This document shows, one piece after another, positions 1 through 8,263 of a stretch of DNA of 64,000 bases. The notes below the pieces were generated by a model. It worked only from the letters and a program-made list of their open reading frames with translations. It was not told the DNA's origin and did not search any database. The stretch is from Burkholderia sp. TSV86. GTDB lineage: Bacteria > Pseudomonadota > Gammaproteobacteria > Burkholderiales > Burkholderiaceae. A program made the position numbers and the translations under genes. The stretch covers positions 1 through 64,000 of the forward strand of contig NZ_LOWB01000076.1 of the NCBI RefSeq assembly GCF_001522865.1, given 5' to 3'. Positions within the stretch are counted from its first letter, which is position 1. Every line of letters starts with the position of its first letter.

Positions 1-43
1 CGTACGGCTCCTTTCATACTGAAAAAGTCCGCCGAAAACTCGA

Positions 44-165
44 CTACATCATGGCACTGTTTGCTGGGGGCCGATCATCGGTTGCTTCAGTTGAACAATA
101 CCGCTGCTTGAACTCGTTGGGCGTCAGATAGGCCAGACTCGAATGTGGTCGGATGACCTGCTGGC
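44..165 (-). mobile_element. IS3-family transposase OrfB, C-terminal remnant
   Basis: The minus strand encodes RPHSSLAYLTPNEFKQRY followed by about 20 residues and a stop. This is the conserved tail of IS3-family OrfB integrases (usual form RPHSSLGYLTP.EF). Nothing upstream of the RPHSSL motif belongs to OrfB, so at most some 40 codons survive and the DDE core is lost. The OrfA piece at 2001-2246 could come from the same IS type, but the two are not in a normal OrfA-OrfB arrangement. Confidence 0.75.
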
Positions 166-260
166 GTCGGGCGGGCGCGCTCACCACTAATAGGATGGTC
201 CGTCCCTCCCGTAATCGCGTAATCTGGGCCGACGCCTGTTTCCGTCCTCGGAGGTGTGCC

Positions 261-1088
261 ATGAGCCAGCAATGCTCTACTGCGATCGCCCGCATGGGCA
301 TCGATATCGGGAAGTCCGTGTTCCACGTCGTCGGACTCGACGCCAAGGGCAAACCGGTGTTCAGGAACCGATTTACGCGTGAACGACTGCTCGAGTTCTT
401 GGCGCGTGCATCACCAACCATCATTGGGATGGAGGCGTGCCCTGGTAGCAACTGGCTCGCTCGTAAAGCGATTGGTCAGGGACATCAGGTCCGTATCGTG
501 CCTGCACAGTTCGTCAAACCGTTTGTTAAGTCGAACAAGACCGATATCGTCGACGCAGAGGCGATCGCTGAGGCGATTTCTTGTCCCACTATGCGCTTCA
601 CGCAGCCGAAAACAGAAGCACAACTCGATCTGCAGGCACTACATCGAGTTCGGCAAAGATTGGTTTCCAGCAAGACAGCCATCGTTAATCAGGCTCGTGC
701 ATTTTTGCTTGAGTACGGCCTGACTATCGGAGCAGGCCCCGCCTACTTCGTTCGCGATATGCCAAGCATCCTCACCGACGACGGCAACGCTCTAACGCCT
801 GCGATGCGCGATCTGTTGCAGGAGCAGTGGCAGGAATACCGCTCCATCGAGGCACGCCTTTTGCAGTTACGCCGCCAGATCGAAGCAATCGCTGGGGCCG
901 ATGACGTCGCTACCCGATTGATCTCGGTACCAGGTATCGCGCATCTGACCGCAACCGCGATTACTGCCTTTGCAGGTACCGGTATGCAGTTCAAATCCGG
1001 CCGTCATTTTGCTGCCTGGCTAGGCCTTGTTCCCGGCGAGTTCTCCACCGGCGGCAAGCAACACTTGCTCGGGATCACCAAGCGAGGC
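261..1088 (+). mobile_element. IS110-family transposase, N-terminal three quarters (disrupted)
   Basis: An ATG with a good ribosome binding site (GGAGG, 7 bases upstream) opens 276 codons of an IS110-type transposase. It has the N-terminal RuvC-like DEDD domain (GIDIGKSVFHVVGLD near residue 13, then KTDIVDAEAIAE) and the start of the transposase_20 domain (ISVPGIAHLTATAI and LGLVPGEFSTGGK). Reading stays open past residue 276 but the protein changes: the expected NPYLRKLLIHGARA is replaced by KLPKRRKMVVSRRERW, which is IS3 OrfB sequence. The missing IS110 C-terminus lies on the other strand at 2485-2706. The two pieces add up to about 349 residues, a normal length for the family. As it stands the transposase cannot be functional. 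Confidence 0.85.
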
Positions 1089-1136
1089 AAGCTGCCTAAG
1101 CGCCGCAAGATGGTGGTGTCGCGACGAGAACGTTGG
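1089..1136 (+). mobile_element. IS3-family OrfB fragment (16 codons) fused to the IS110 piece
   Basis: The frame continuing from the IS110 fragment reads KLPKRRKMVVSRRERW. From memory of the family this is the stretch that follows ..EEQLQLRS in OrfB of one IS3 group. The preceding half of that motif is on the minus strand at 2707-2778. Homology stops at the AraC-type fragment. The family call rests on recall of the motif, not on an alignment. Confidence 0.55.
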
Positions 1137-1351
1137 GTGCCTATACGTACCAGGAGATTCTGCTCGTGGTGCGACGTGAGGTGGCGCCCGACTATTTGTG
1201 CAACCCGGACGTCCAAATATCAGAACTTGCATTGCTACTTGGGTATTCTGAAATCAGTGCATTTTCCCGTGCGTTTCACCGATGGTTCGATACTTCGCCG
1301 AGTGAATGGCGGCGTGGGTATCTGAAAGCACAGGGGATCAGCCGGGAATAA
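1136..1351 (+). pseudogene. AraC-family transcriptional regulator, C-terminal fragment
   Basis: About 70 codons read EILLVVRREVAPDYL, then ISELALLLGYSEISAFSRAF and DTSPSEWRRGYL before a stop. This is the second helix-turn-helix of AraC/XylS regulators (LGYSE.SAFSRAF..W.G.SP.E.R). The ligand-binding domain and the first helix-turn-helix are absent. The fragment starts directly at the IS junction and has no start codon with a ribosome binding site, so it is a remnant. Confidence 0.7.
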
Positions 1352-2000
1352 CTTTGCCGATTTTTGAGTTTACATTTTCGCTTGTTTGGCTAAGAAAATA
1401 TTTGGTTTGATTGATGCAGGAGTTTCGATCAAGAGTTCAAATGATTGTCTCGAGATATTTGGCTGGTATTCGATAGTCAGGCATCATCGATTCTGCTGAT
1501 TGCGCGGTGCTTTGAGGAATCGAAGTGGAACCCAAGCACTTATCCACCTACCTCGACTCCGGTGCTATGGTGACTGCTAGGATGCAGGTTGCATAAAAAA
1601 GAAACAGTAGCCGTAGTCGATTCTCCTTGTGGCCATCCGTTCGTTATCGGACTGATGCATGGAGGCCCTGCCGCTGGGTCTGGCATTGTTCATTTCATCG
1701 TTAATTTGGGGGAGAGTAGAGAAAAGCCTGCGGTGACTGTTGCTTTTGGGAAAAACGCATAGAAATCTCGAAGTGCAACTGATTAGAATCGCGATTGAAG
1801 GCGTTCGCTAGTGGAAGATGCATGTGATGACATCGTTAGATCAAGCATTCGAGATTCGGACCGTATAAGTAAAAATGAAGATTTGGCGGCGCTTCGATAT
1901 TGTCGTGGATTTCATCCTTGAGACATGTTCAGGAACAAAAGAATTTCGCGTATCGCTTGTAGTGGGAATCTACGTTCTCGCTATCCCTTGCGGTCTAAGG
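1352..2000. other. Non-coding accessory DNA, no recognised gene
   Basis: Lower GC than the backbone. One reading frame stays open for about 65 codons up to a stop at 1760-1762 and contains VVDSPCGHPFVIGLMHGG. It has no convincing start or ribosome binding site and I recognise no family. No tRNA, repeat or terminator is evident. Confidence 0.4.
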
Positions 2001-2246
2001 GAGCAATCTTATGAGGAGATGGTCACCATCCTGCGCGAGGCGGACAAGGCGCCGGTGGCTGAGGTCGCGAAGAAGCACGGGATCAGCGAGCAGACGATCT
2101 ACAACTGGCGCCAGCATTTCGGCGGGCTGGAAGCTACCGACGTGAAGCGGCTCAAGCAACTCGAGCAAGAGAATGCCCGGCTGAAGAAGATGCTTGCCGA
2201 GCGCGATCTCGAGTTGGACGTGATGAAAGAGATCAACGCAAAAATG
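2001..2246 (+). mobile_element. IS3-family transposase OrfA remnant
   Basis: This segment encodes SYEEMVTILREADKAPVAEV, then KKHGISEQTIYNWRQHFGG and a leucine-zipper-like tail (KRLKQLEQENARLKKMLAER, DLELDVMKEINAKM). That is the helix-turn-helix plus coiled coil of IS3 OrfA proteins. The usual first few residues are replaced by unrelated sequence that stays open back to 1875. After NAKM the frame leaves the family and no OrfB follows. It is therefore truncated at both ends. Confidence 0.8.
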
Positions 2247-2484
2247 TATGGTCCGCCCCGGCTTTGCAAGCGGGCGTTCTCCGACGAGACAGTTTGCGTA
2301 AATGTATCCGGCCTCTCGCGAGTCAGCCGCTTTTGGCGGCACGGCCATGATGGGATATGCGCGCTCGGTTCCCAATAAGTGGACTGACCTCAAAGGCCGT
2401 TTTTTTGTCCCGGGCTTATCGAATGCCGGTGCACTGTTTCGTCATCAATTGCACGTCTGCAAACCTTGACGGGTGATCGGCAGC

Positions 2485-2706
2485 CTACTGTGCTTGCGGC
2501 TGCCGAAGATAAAACGTTCCTCGTCGCGTGAGGATGGTCCACGCGATACGCGCGAGCTTGTTGGCCAGTGCGACGATGACCTTGTTTCGGTGTATGCCCT
2601 TCGCCTCCATCTGCGAAATCCAGAGCCCGAGGTGGTCCTTGGTCCGATCGAGATGCAGGACGCACGCTCGGGCACCGTGGATCAACAGCTTGCGCAGATA
2701 TGGATT
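2485..2706 (-). mobile_element. IS110-family transposase, C-terminal fragment (inverted)
   Basis: The minus strand reads NPYLRKLLIHGARACVLHLD through VIVALANKLARIAWTILTR to a stop, 73 codons. This is the conserved end of the transposase_20 domain of IS110 transposases. It supplies exactly what is missing from the plus-strand copy that breaks at 1088. On its N-terminal side it is joined in frame to an IS3 OrfB fragment, not to the rest of IS110. Confidence 0.85.
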
Positions 2707-2778
2707 CGAGCGCAACTGAAGCTGTTCTTCGGCGTAGAGCCGATAGACCCGATTCCGGCTTACACGCCAATCGGTCTC
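2707..2778 (-). mobile_element. IS3-family OrfB fragment fused to the IS110 C-terminus
   Basis: About 24 codons read DWRVSRNRVYRLYAEEQLQL then RS, typical of the region before the integrase core in IS3 OrfB. The frame then passes straight into IS110 sequence at residue NPYL. With the piece at 1089-1136 it would rebuild ..EEQLQLRS-KLPKRRKMVV... Upstream of DWRV the frame is not transposase-like. Confidence 0.65.
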
Positions 2779-3176
2779 GTAAAAATGGGGGTGACCATAG
2801 ATTCTGAAGTCACCCCTGTTTGCCGGGTGCAGGGTAGGCCAAAAATCCAAAGGTATATGTAAATACTTCGAAATATTAATGTAATTTGTTTTGTTTGTTT
2901 TCTAAACACACGAAACAAACACCACTCCACTTCTGATGCGAAAGTTCTTGAATGGAGACACACGTATTGTGTGATACCGAACATTTCATGCAGTTACATT
3001 TAATTAAGATTGGTGGACGATAATTTCCCAAGATGAATTCGGGCCAAATAATAAAGATTACCGAAAAAAATATAGGGCAATGTTTATATATTGCCGCTAA
3101 ATATTGATTGCACCAAAAATTAGGTGTGAATCAAATCCCTGCCAGATGGGTTATCTGGTTATTTTTGGAGACTAAA
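2779..3176. other. AT-rich intergenic region before the bacteriocin-like gene
   Basis: Markedly AT-rich next to the rest of the window, with no coding frame I can support. It contains an inverted repeat at 3076-3095 and probably the promoter of the downstream peptide gene, though no clear -35/-10 pair stands out. The base composition suggests DNA acquired from a lower-GC source. Confidence 0.5.
3076..3095. repeat. Inverted repeat upstream of the bacteriocin-like gene
   Basis: GGCAAT (3076-3081) and ATTGCC (3090-3095) are separated by 8 AT-rich bases, about 80 bases before the start codon. It could be an operator or a promoter-associated hairpin. No regulator is encoded nearby, so any role is inference. 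Confidence 0.35.
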
Positions 3177-3461
3177 ATGCAAGAACTCAGTCAAAATGAA
3201 ATTGACCTTGTGTCTGGTGGTAACTACACTGATGGCACGATTTTCGATCTCGCCGGGAATATCGTCCAATATGCAGGAAAGGCGCTTCAAGATAGTGCGA
3301 AGGGCCTTGTTGCCACTGCTGCAAGCATGTTTGGTCTAGCTACGGATGGCCTTTACAATGCCGGCGAAGCTATCGATACCGGGTTGGTTGGAATTGGTAA
3401 ATCGATTCTCCAAATTCCGGGAGCCCTTCTTGGCACTGTTGCTTATATGTTTAAGCATTAA
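3177..3461 (+). CDS. Double-glycine-leader bacteriocin-like peptide precursor
   Basis: This 94-residue protein starts MQELSQNEIDLVSGG, a classic double-glycine leader (M.ELS..E...VSGG) as cut by C39-peptidase ABC exporters. The predicted mature part of about 79 residues is small, hydrophobic and rich in Gly and Ala, with repeated amphipathic stretches (GNIVQYAGKALQDSAKGLV, GLYNAGEAIDTGLVGIGKS). It ends in a hydrophobic tail, as in class IIb-type (lactobin A/cerein 7B-like) pore-forming peptides. The start is fixed by GGAG at 3167-3170 and by the leader motif; an earlier in-frame start at 3108 would destroy the leader. No exporter, C39 peptidase or recognised immunity gene is in this window. 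A terminator follows. Antibacterial activity is inferred from family features only. Confidence 0.75.
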   Translation: MQELSQNEIDLVSGGNYTDGTIFDLAGNIVQYAGKALQDSAKGLVATAASMFGLATDGLYNAGEAIDTGLVGIGKSILQIPGALLGTVAYMFKH

Positions 3462-3492
3462 ATAAAATCATCCTTGTCGGATGGTTTGGAAA

Positions 3493-3537
3493 GGGTGGCG
3501 CTTCTTTGCGCCACCCGAGTAGTACTTGGGATTTTTT
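3493..3537 (+). terminator. Rho-independent-type terminator after the bacteriocin-like gene
   Basis: A perfect 9-bp stem, GGGTGGCGC (3493-3501) and GCGCCACCC (3508-3516), has a 6-base loop. A run of six T lies at 3532-3537, some 15 bases beyond the stem, so strength is uncertain, but position and orientation fit the peptide gene. Confidence 0.6.
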
Positions 3538-4174
3538 GATAATCATTTCAATTAAAGTGAATGGGCACGCACACAAACCGTACTCATCGGTTCCAATTTA
3601 AAAGAGATCGGTGATGCTCTTGAGTAGGAAAAAGGAAAGAACGCGATGTGTTGGCGCACAACTAAATTTACCCCGAGAAGCGTTGCAAGACTCTTGTGAC
3701 ATTTCAGCGAGCCGGGCGAAATTTTATCCGCTTCACATCGTACCCTTAGATGTAAGGGCCAACTACCTCAACGAATTAGTCAATAGTCGTAGCCTGCGAG
3801 ACTGGGGGATGGAATAACAGCGTTTTAACTGGAGTTCCTAAGATTTCGTGGATCGTATGCACTCGCGCAACGTCGCTATGTGATCCCAAATCGAACGACT
3901 TGATCATGTATTCACTGCGATACCGCTTCGATGACACAATATAACCGCGTGCCGGCCGACACGTGGCGAATGCTCGCGTGTAGCCGCGATTCTCGGCAAC
4001 TGCTACCGTCCACGGATGGTGAGCTAAGGTTTTTGATTCGGTTTTTGCCTGTCGCGCAAAGAAAGATCCAGTCTGATGGACTAACGCTATTCCATGTTCG
4101 TTATTGGCATCTGATATTCGTTGCTTGGCGCGAGACACGTCGGGCAGTTAGCCGCTATCGAGAGACAAGCGTGC
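3538..4174. other. Accessory region with no recognised gene
   Basis: Two open frames exist but neither is convincing. A plus-strand frame at 3611-3817 (68 residues, basic N-terminus MLLSRKKERTR) has a weak purine-rich stretch before its GTG/ATG. A minus-strand frame at 3776-4138 (120 residues) overlaps it. Neither shows a domain I know. The plus frame sits where an immunity gene could be expected after a bacteriocin, but nothing in its sequence supports that role. Confidence 0.35.
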
Positions 4175-4897
4175 TCAGGAACTATCGGCGCAGAATGAAC
4201 GGACACGATTAGCGCTCGAATGGGCACCAGTAGCAGAATCTACGAACTTCAACACGTGGCTATCATGACCTCGCCACTCCGCTCCATCAGAGTAAGCTTG
4301 ACCTGGCTGGTGCTGATTTGGCTGCGACGGTACCCGTCCACCCTCCCTTGAAGCCAAGCTGGACCGGTTCTGCTGGGCGACCGGCACAGCCACTCCGTTG
4401 ATGTACAACTGCCGAGAACGGCTGCCTGCGGGCACTGGAGCGGGCCATAGGCCGCTTGTCCCGGATTGCGACCATCCTTTGATCTGAGTGGCGCCGGAGA
4501 TTACCGGATGCGCACCGCTGATGGCCGTCCATACGACCGGGTGACCTGCCGCCCCCGAATCGGCGGGGCCGAATGTCCACGTGCCCGGCAGCCGACAGGT
4601 GCCGTCGGCGAGGTGGACCCGGACCTCGACAGCGCCGGCTGCCCGCAACTGCCGGACCTTTTGCTGTGCGCCGTTTAGATTGCAGGGCGCGTTCGACGAA
4701 CAGGCCGAACCGGATCCGGACGGACTCGCATATAGCTCATGCGCGCCAACGAGGGCTTGATCGCCGCCGTTTTCCTCCGCTCCGCAGCCCGCTAATGCGA
4801 CGACGCTGACGCATACGACAAGCCCGCCAAACCACCTGAAAAGCGTGGCCGACGACGACCGCGAATGACGATTCCTGCAACCGGTAAACGAGCGCAT
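4175..4897 (-). pseudogene. Secreted lipoprotein with beta-helix-like start, truncated and frameshifted
   Basis: The product starts MRSFTGCRNR, followed by a hydrophobic segment and a lipobox (VVALAGC), so the N-terminus is a lipoprotein signal. The mature part (ELYASPSGSGSACSSNAPC, then VRVHLADGTCRLPGTWTF and INGVAVPVAQ) resembles the N-terminal part of right-handed beta-helix proteins of several hundred residues. Near 4370 the homologous continuation (LGFKGGWTGT) moves to another minus-strand frame, which indicates a frameshift, and the rest of the protein is missing. The start codon overlaps the IS30 fragment. It is a decayed gene, and the family call is from recall. Confidence 0.55.
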
Positions 4898-5555
4898 GGC
4901 GTGGGCACCTGAACAGATTGCCAATCGGCTGAAGGTCGATTTCCCGGATGATGACTCCATGCGCATCTCTCACGAAGCCATTTACCAGGCCCTCTACATT
5001 CAAGGACACGGTGCGCTTAAGCGTGAGCTGGTGGGCTGCTTGCGCACCGGGCGCGCGTTGCGCGTTCCCAGAGCCCGGGCGCAAGCCAAGGCGCGAGCGC
5101 ACATGAGCGAGGACGTGATGATTTCCAGTCGCCCAGCAGAAGTGCATGTGCCAAGCCATTGGGAGGGAGACCTGCTCATCGGCCTGAACCGGTCCACGAT
5201 CGGGACACTCGTGGAGAGATCGAGCCGTTTTACCATGCTCGTGCACCTGCCTCGGGAGAAAGGCTACGGACTGATTCCACGCACGAAAAATGGTCCCCCG
5301 CTGGCCGGCTACGGAGCTGTCACGATCGCCAACGAGCTCAAGAAGACCGTGGCGGACCTGCCTGCCCAGTTGTGTCGATTATTGACTTGGGATCGCGGCA
5401 AGGAGCTGTCCGATCGCGCCCGCTTCACAATCGAGTCCGGCGTGAAGGTCTTCTTTGCTGACCCGCACTGCCCATGGCAGCGTGGTACGAACGAAAACAC
5501 GAACGGCCTTCTACGACAATACTTCGTCGGACCTGCAGAACAAGTCGGCACCTAA
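4896..5555 (+). mobile_element. IS30-family transposase, truncated at both ends
   Basis: 219 codons correspond to the middle of an IS30-type transposase: W.PEQIANRLK and HEAIYQALYIQGHGALKREL, then the DDE core with VPSHWEGDLLIG, LTWDRGKELSDRARF and PWQRGTNENTNGLLRQYF. The N-terminal helix-turn-helix (over 100 residues) is absent, and the C-terminus diverges after LRQYF to a short unrelated tail. The left end abuts the lipoprotein pseudogene, so this insertion or a later deletion probably removed the promoter of that gene. Confidence 0.85.
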
Positions 5556-5589
5556 TGCGCCAAGGGTTTGCGGGACACTGGGTAGTCGC

Positions 5590-5636
5590 CGAACTCCCGG
5601 AAATAATATCGATCTGATTTAGATCCTGGGAGTTCG
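5590..5636. repeat. Inverted repeat at the IS30/IS5 junction
   Basis: CGAACTCCC (5590-5598) and GGGAGTTCG (5628-5636) form a 9-bp inverted repeat around a smaller nested one (GATC at 5611-5614 and 5622-5625). It lies just before the IS5-type start codon and could be part of an IS end. I could not match it to a known terminal repeat. Confidence 0.4.
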
Positions 5637-5647
5637 AGAACGCTGCG

Positions 5648-5782
5648 ATGACCGACGATTTTTTCCGAAGCCGCCTGGACGCGATGATCGATCTGCGCTC
5701 CCCGCTCGCGGTGCTGGCCACGCGCATGCGCTGGACGCAGATTGAAGCATCGCTGACACCGCTGTTTGTACATGTGCGATAA
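5648..5782 (+). mobile_element. IS5-family transposase, N-terminal remnant
   Basis: A 44-codon frame reads MTDDFFRSRLDAMIDLRSPL then [20 protein letters not shown] and stops. This is the start of IS5-family transposases (usual form MTDDFFR.RLD.MIDLRHPLAVLA.R.PW..IE). The DDE domain is gone. The remnant lies directly beside the tRNA-like attachment remnant at the island end. Confidence 0.75.
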
Positions 5783-5851
5783 TTCAGTCCAGAATGCAGT
5801 CCATACTGATGGGCTTGTCTCTAAAGAACGGTTTCAAATCAAAGGGTTGGT

Positions 5852-5881
5852 GGTTGGGTTCGACTCCCATCGCCCGCTCCA
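5852..5881 (+). other. 3' end of a glycine-type tRNA (probable island attachment site)
   Basis: The sequence ends with a T-arm (GGGTTCGACTCCC) followed by ATCGCCCGCTCCA, which is a T-stem, acceptor 3' strand, discriminator base and CCA. The matching 5' acceptor strand GCGGGCG and an anticodon arm are not found in the 80 bases upstream. Only the 3' part is present, as expected when an integrase recombines into a tRNA 3' end and leaves a partial copy at the far side. The GCGGGCG/CGCCCGC acceptor suggests tRNA-Gly. The intact tRNA should be at the other island end, outside this window. Confidence 0.6.
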
Positions 5882-5926
5882 CTTTTCCGGCCCTGAGCGC
5901 AATCCGTTCGCAGCCGTGGCATCGCG

Positions 5927-5954
5927 AAGCCGCCTCATCGAAGGCGGCTTTTTT
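5927..5954 (+). terminator. Terminator downstream of the tRNA remnant
   Basis: AAGCCGCCT (5927-5935) pairs perfectly with AGGCGGCTT (5942-5950) over a 6-base loop and runs into six T. It is a strong intrinsic terminator of the kind that follows tRNA genes and insulates trmB from the island. Confidence 0.85.
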
Positions 5955-6015
5955 GTATTTCCGGATTTCCGGCGCAGATCGGCCCCCGGCTGCCCGCCTC
6001 GCTTTCACAGCTACG

Positions 6016-6789
6016 ATGATTCACGACGACCCGACCTCTCCCGGCACGCCGCACGGCAACGCCAACGACATCGACTCCGCATCGGCCGCGCCCGCCGCCG
6101 ATACCGACAACCCGCTGCGTCTGCGCCGCATCCGCAGCTTCGTCACGCGCGCCGGCCGCGTGTCGACCGGCCAGCGCCGCGCGCTCGACGAGCTGGGTCC
6201 GCGCTTCGTCGTCCCGTATGCGAATGCGCAGCCGGACTGGGACGCGATCTTCGGCCGCCGCGCGCCGCGTGTGCTCGAAATCGGCTTCGGCATGGGCGCG
6301 TCGACGGCGGAAATCGCCGCGCTGCGCGCGGACGAGGATTTCATCGGCGTCGAAGTGCACGAGCCCGGCATCGGCGCGCTGCTGAAGCTGATCGGCGAGC
6401 AGCAGCTCGCGAACATCCGCATCGTCCAGCACGATGCGGTTGAAGTGCTGGAGCAGATGATCGCGCCCGAGAGCCTCGACGGCGCTCACATCTTCTTCCC
6501 GGACCCGTGGCACAAGGCGCGCCATCACAAACGCCGACTGATCCAGCCGCCGTTCGTCGCGCGGCTCGCGACGCGCCTCAAGCCGGGCGCGTACCTGCAT
6601 TGCGCGACCGATTGGCAAAACTATGCGGAACAGATGCTCGACGTGCTGAGCGCCGACCCCTCGCTCGAAAACACCGCCGACGGCTACGCGCCGCGCCCCG
6701 ACTATCGTCCGGTGACGAAGTTCGAGCGCCGCGGCCTGCGGCTCGGGCATGGCGTATGGGATCTGGTGTTCAAAAAGCGCGGGCGCTGA
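6016..6789 (+). CDS. trmB: tRNA (guanine-N7-)-methyltransferase
   Basis: TrmB uses SAM to make m7G46 in the variable loop of many tRNAs. The 257-residue protein shows the SAM motif [12 protein letters not shown] (about 90-101), the acidic VEVHEPG strand end, and the diagnostic [17 protein letters not shown] segment that contacts tRNA. The first 40 residues are a low-complexity Ala/Asp-rich extension. The frame is open further upstream through the tRNA remnant and terminator, so the start at 6016 is preferred. It converges with uppP, with only 4 bases between stops. This is core genome next to the island end. Confidence 0.95.
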   Translation: MIHDDPTSPGTPHGNANDIDSASAAPAADTDNPLRLRRIRSFVTRAGRVSTGQRRALDELGPRFVVPYANAQPDWDAIFGRRAPRVLEIGFGMGASTAEIAALRADEDFIGVEVHEPGIGALLKLIGEQQLANIRIVQHDAVEVLEQMIAPESLDGAHIFFPDPWHKARHHKRRLIQPPFVARLATRLKPGAYLHCATDWQNYAEQMLDVLSADPSLENTADGYAPRPDYRPVTKFERRGLRLGHGVWDLVFKKRGR

Positions 6790-6793
6790 GCGC

Positions 6794-7621
6794 TCACGCC
6801 CAGTCGATCCAGCCGCTGTACCCGACGAGCAGCACGAACAGCCCGAACACGATTCGATACCACGCGAACGGCGTGAAATCGTGCGACGCAACGTAGCGCA
6901 GCAGCCAGCGCACGCACGCGAACGCGCTGACGAACGCCGCAATGAGGCCAACCCCGAACAGGCCGAGCAAATCGGCATCGAACGCGCGCCAATCCTTGGC
7001 GGTTTCGTAAAGCGTCGCGCCGCAGATCACCGGAATCGCGAGAAAGAACGAGAATTCGGTCGCAACGCGCCGCTCGAGCCCAAACAGCATGCCGCCGATG
7101 ATCGTCGATCCGGAACGCGACATGCCCGGTATCAGCGCGAAACATTGCGCGAGGCCAACCTTGAGCGCGTCGAGCGGCGTCAGCGCATCGATCGATTGCA
7201 CGCGTGCGGGCGCCGCGCGATCGCGCCGTCCCTCGACCCAGAGGATCACCGCGCCGCCCGCGATCAGCGCAACCGCGACCGGCACCGGCGCGAACAATAC
7301 CGATTTGATGGTCTTCTCGAACAGCAGCGCGAGCGCAACCGCGGGCACGGTCGCAATCACGACATTCAGCGCGAAACGCCGCGCCAAAGGCTGAGTCGGC
7401 AATCCGGTCACGACGCTCGCGATCCTGCGCCGGTATTCCCAGCAAACGGCGAGAATCGCGCCGAACTGGATCACGACGTCGAACGTTTTTGCATACCCGG
7501 CATGAAAATGCAGAAAGCTGCCCGCGACGATCAAATGTCCCGTGCTCGATACCGGCAAAAACTCCGTCAACCCTTCGACGATGCCCAGCGCCAGCGCCTT
7601 GACAATCAGTACCCAATCCAT
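6794..7621 (-). CDS. uppP: Undecaprenyl-diphosphatase (BacA/UppP)
   Basis: UppP removes one phosphate from undecaprenyl diphosphate, recycling the lipid carrier used for peptidoglycan, O-antigen and protein-glycan assembly; several of those pathways lie in this window. The 275-residue inner-membrane protein has the two active-site signatures, [14 protein letters not shown] (residues 16-29) and [10 protein letters not shown], and about eight hydrophobic segments. Length is normal. It is often annotated as bacitracin resistance. It is probably transcribed alone or after the lipoprotein gene 70 bases upstream. Confidence 0.95.
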   Translation of the reverse strand: MDWVLIVKALALGIVEGLTEFLPVSSTGHLIVAGSFLHFHAGYAKTFDVVIQFGAILAVCWEYRRRIASVVTGLPTQPLARRFALNVVIATVPAVALALLFEKTIKSVLFAPVPVAVALIAGGAVILWVEGRRDRAAPARVQSIDALTPLDALKVGLAQCFALIPGMSRSGSTIIGGMLFGLERRVATEFSFFLAIPVICGATLYETAKDWRAFDADLLGLFGVGLIAAFVSAFACVRWLLRYVASHDFTPFAWYRIVFGLFVLLVGYSGWIDWA

Positions 7622-7693
7622 TCGTGACCTCTCTCGTAGTGTGCGGGACGGGGCCCCTGCACCGCCGCCCCGCCGGTCGCGCGCGGCGCGATG

Positions 7694-8263
7694 TCACTTT
7701 TCGACGATCGCCACACGTATGCCGTTTGTAAGGATCGTGATTGTACCGGGTTCGTAGTTGACACCAGCAAATTGCAATTGCTCCGGCTTGAACGTATAGA
7801 TCGGATAATCGGTCAGCGCACGGGTGGCGAGCAGCCCTGCCGCCGCGCTGATCTGCTGCGCATAGGCCTGCGCATCGCCGTCGACGTTCACGTTGTCGAC
7901 GGCGGGCGCCTTCAGCACGACCGAACGGCTCGGCGGGTCATATGCGAGCTGGCCGGATACCGTGAACGTGCCGTTGACCGGCTCGCGCAGGAACGGGCTC
8001 GCGAAACGCGCATCGAGCTTGACCGCGACCCGGTTCCGCTCGGGCTGCAACCCGACGACCGGATTCGCCAGCGCGACGTCGACCACCTGCGCAACCGTCT
8101 TCTGATACGGAAACTTGCGGGCGACCGCTCTTTGCACGTCGCTTTGCGAAAACGTGTAGTGATCCGGAACAAACGGAAACGTCGACGCGCACGCGGCCAG
8201 CGACACGGCTGCACCCGCGGCGATCAGAAAGCTGCGCCGGCCCGGCGCGCTCGTATGGGTCAT
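7694..8263 (-). CDS. DUF1439-type lipoprotein
   Basis: A 189-residue protein with a signal peptide and lipobox ([10 protein letters not shown]; Cys near residue 25). The basic start with RR before SFLIAAG could also pass through Tat. The mature part ([20 protein letters not shown], then a beta-rich domain ending [15 protein letters not shown]) matches the DUF1439 lipoproteins of proteobacteria, which have a lipid-binding-like fold and no proven reaction. Its ATG overlaps the end of the upstream cysteine-cluster gene by 4 bases (ATGA), so the two are translationally coupled. Confidence 0.8.
   Translation of the reverse strand: MTHTSAPGRRSFLIAAGAAVSLAACASTFPFVPDHYTFSQSDVQRAVARKFPYQKTVAQVVDVALANPVVGLQPERNRVAVKLDARFASPFLREPVNGTFTVSGQLAYDPPSRSVVLKAPAVDNVNVDGDAQAYAQQISAAAGLLATRALTDYPIYTFKPEQLQFAGVNYEPGTITILTNGIRVAIVEK

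Noticed and set aside
153..1325. A single 390-residue open frame
   Set aside because: It is a chimera: upstream non-coding sequence, IS110 transposase, an IS3 OrfB piece and an out-of-frame AraC fragment. The real IS110 start is at 261.
1566..1762. 65-codon open stretch containing VVDSPCGHPFVIGLMHGG
   Set aside because: No ATG or ribosome binding site at its start and no known family; kept only as a note on the intergenic entry.
3776..4138. Minus-strand 120-residue frame
   Set aside because: No recognisable domain and no ribosome binding site; it overlaps an equally weak plus-strand frame.
5800..5881. Complete tRNA gene
   Set aside because: The acceptor 5' strand, D-arm and anticodon arm are not present; only the T-arm and 3' acceptor fit.
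5935..6978. Long minus-strand frame opposite trmB, and similar long antisense frames opposite hemN, urtBC, ogcX and the giant transferase
   Set aside because: These arise from GC-biased third codon positions of the real genes; they are Arg/Ala-rich and lack family motifs.
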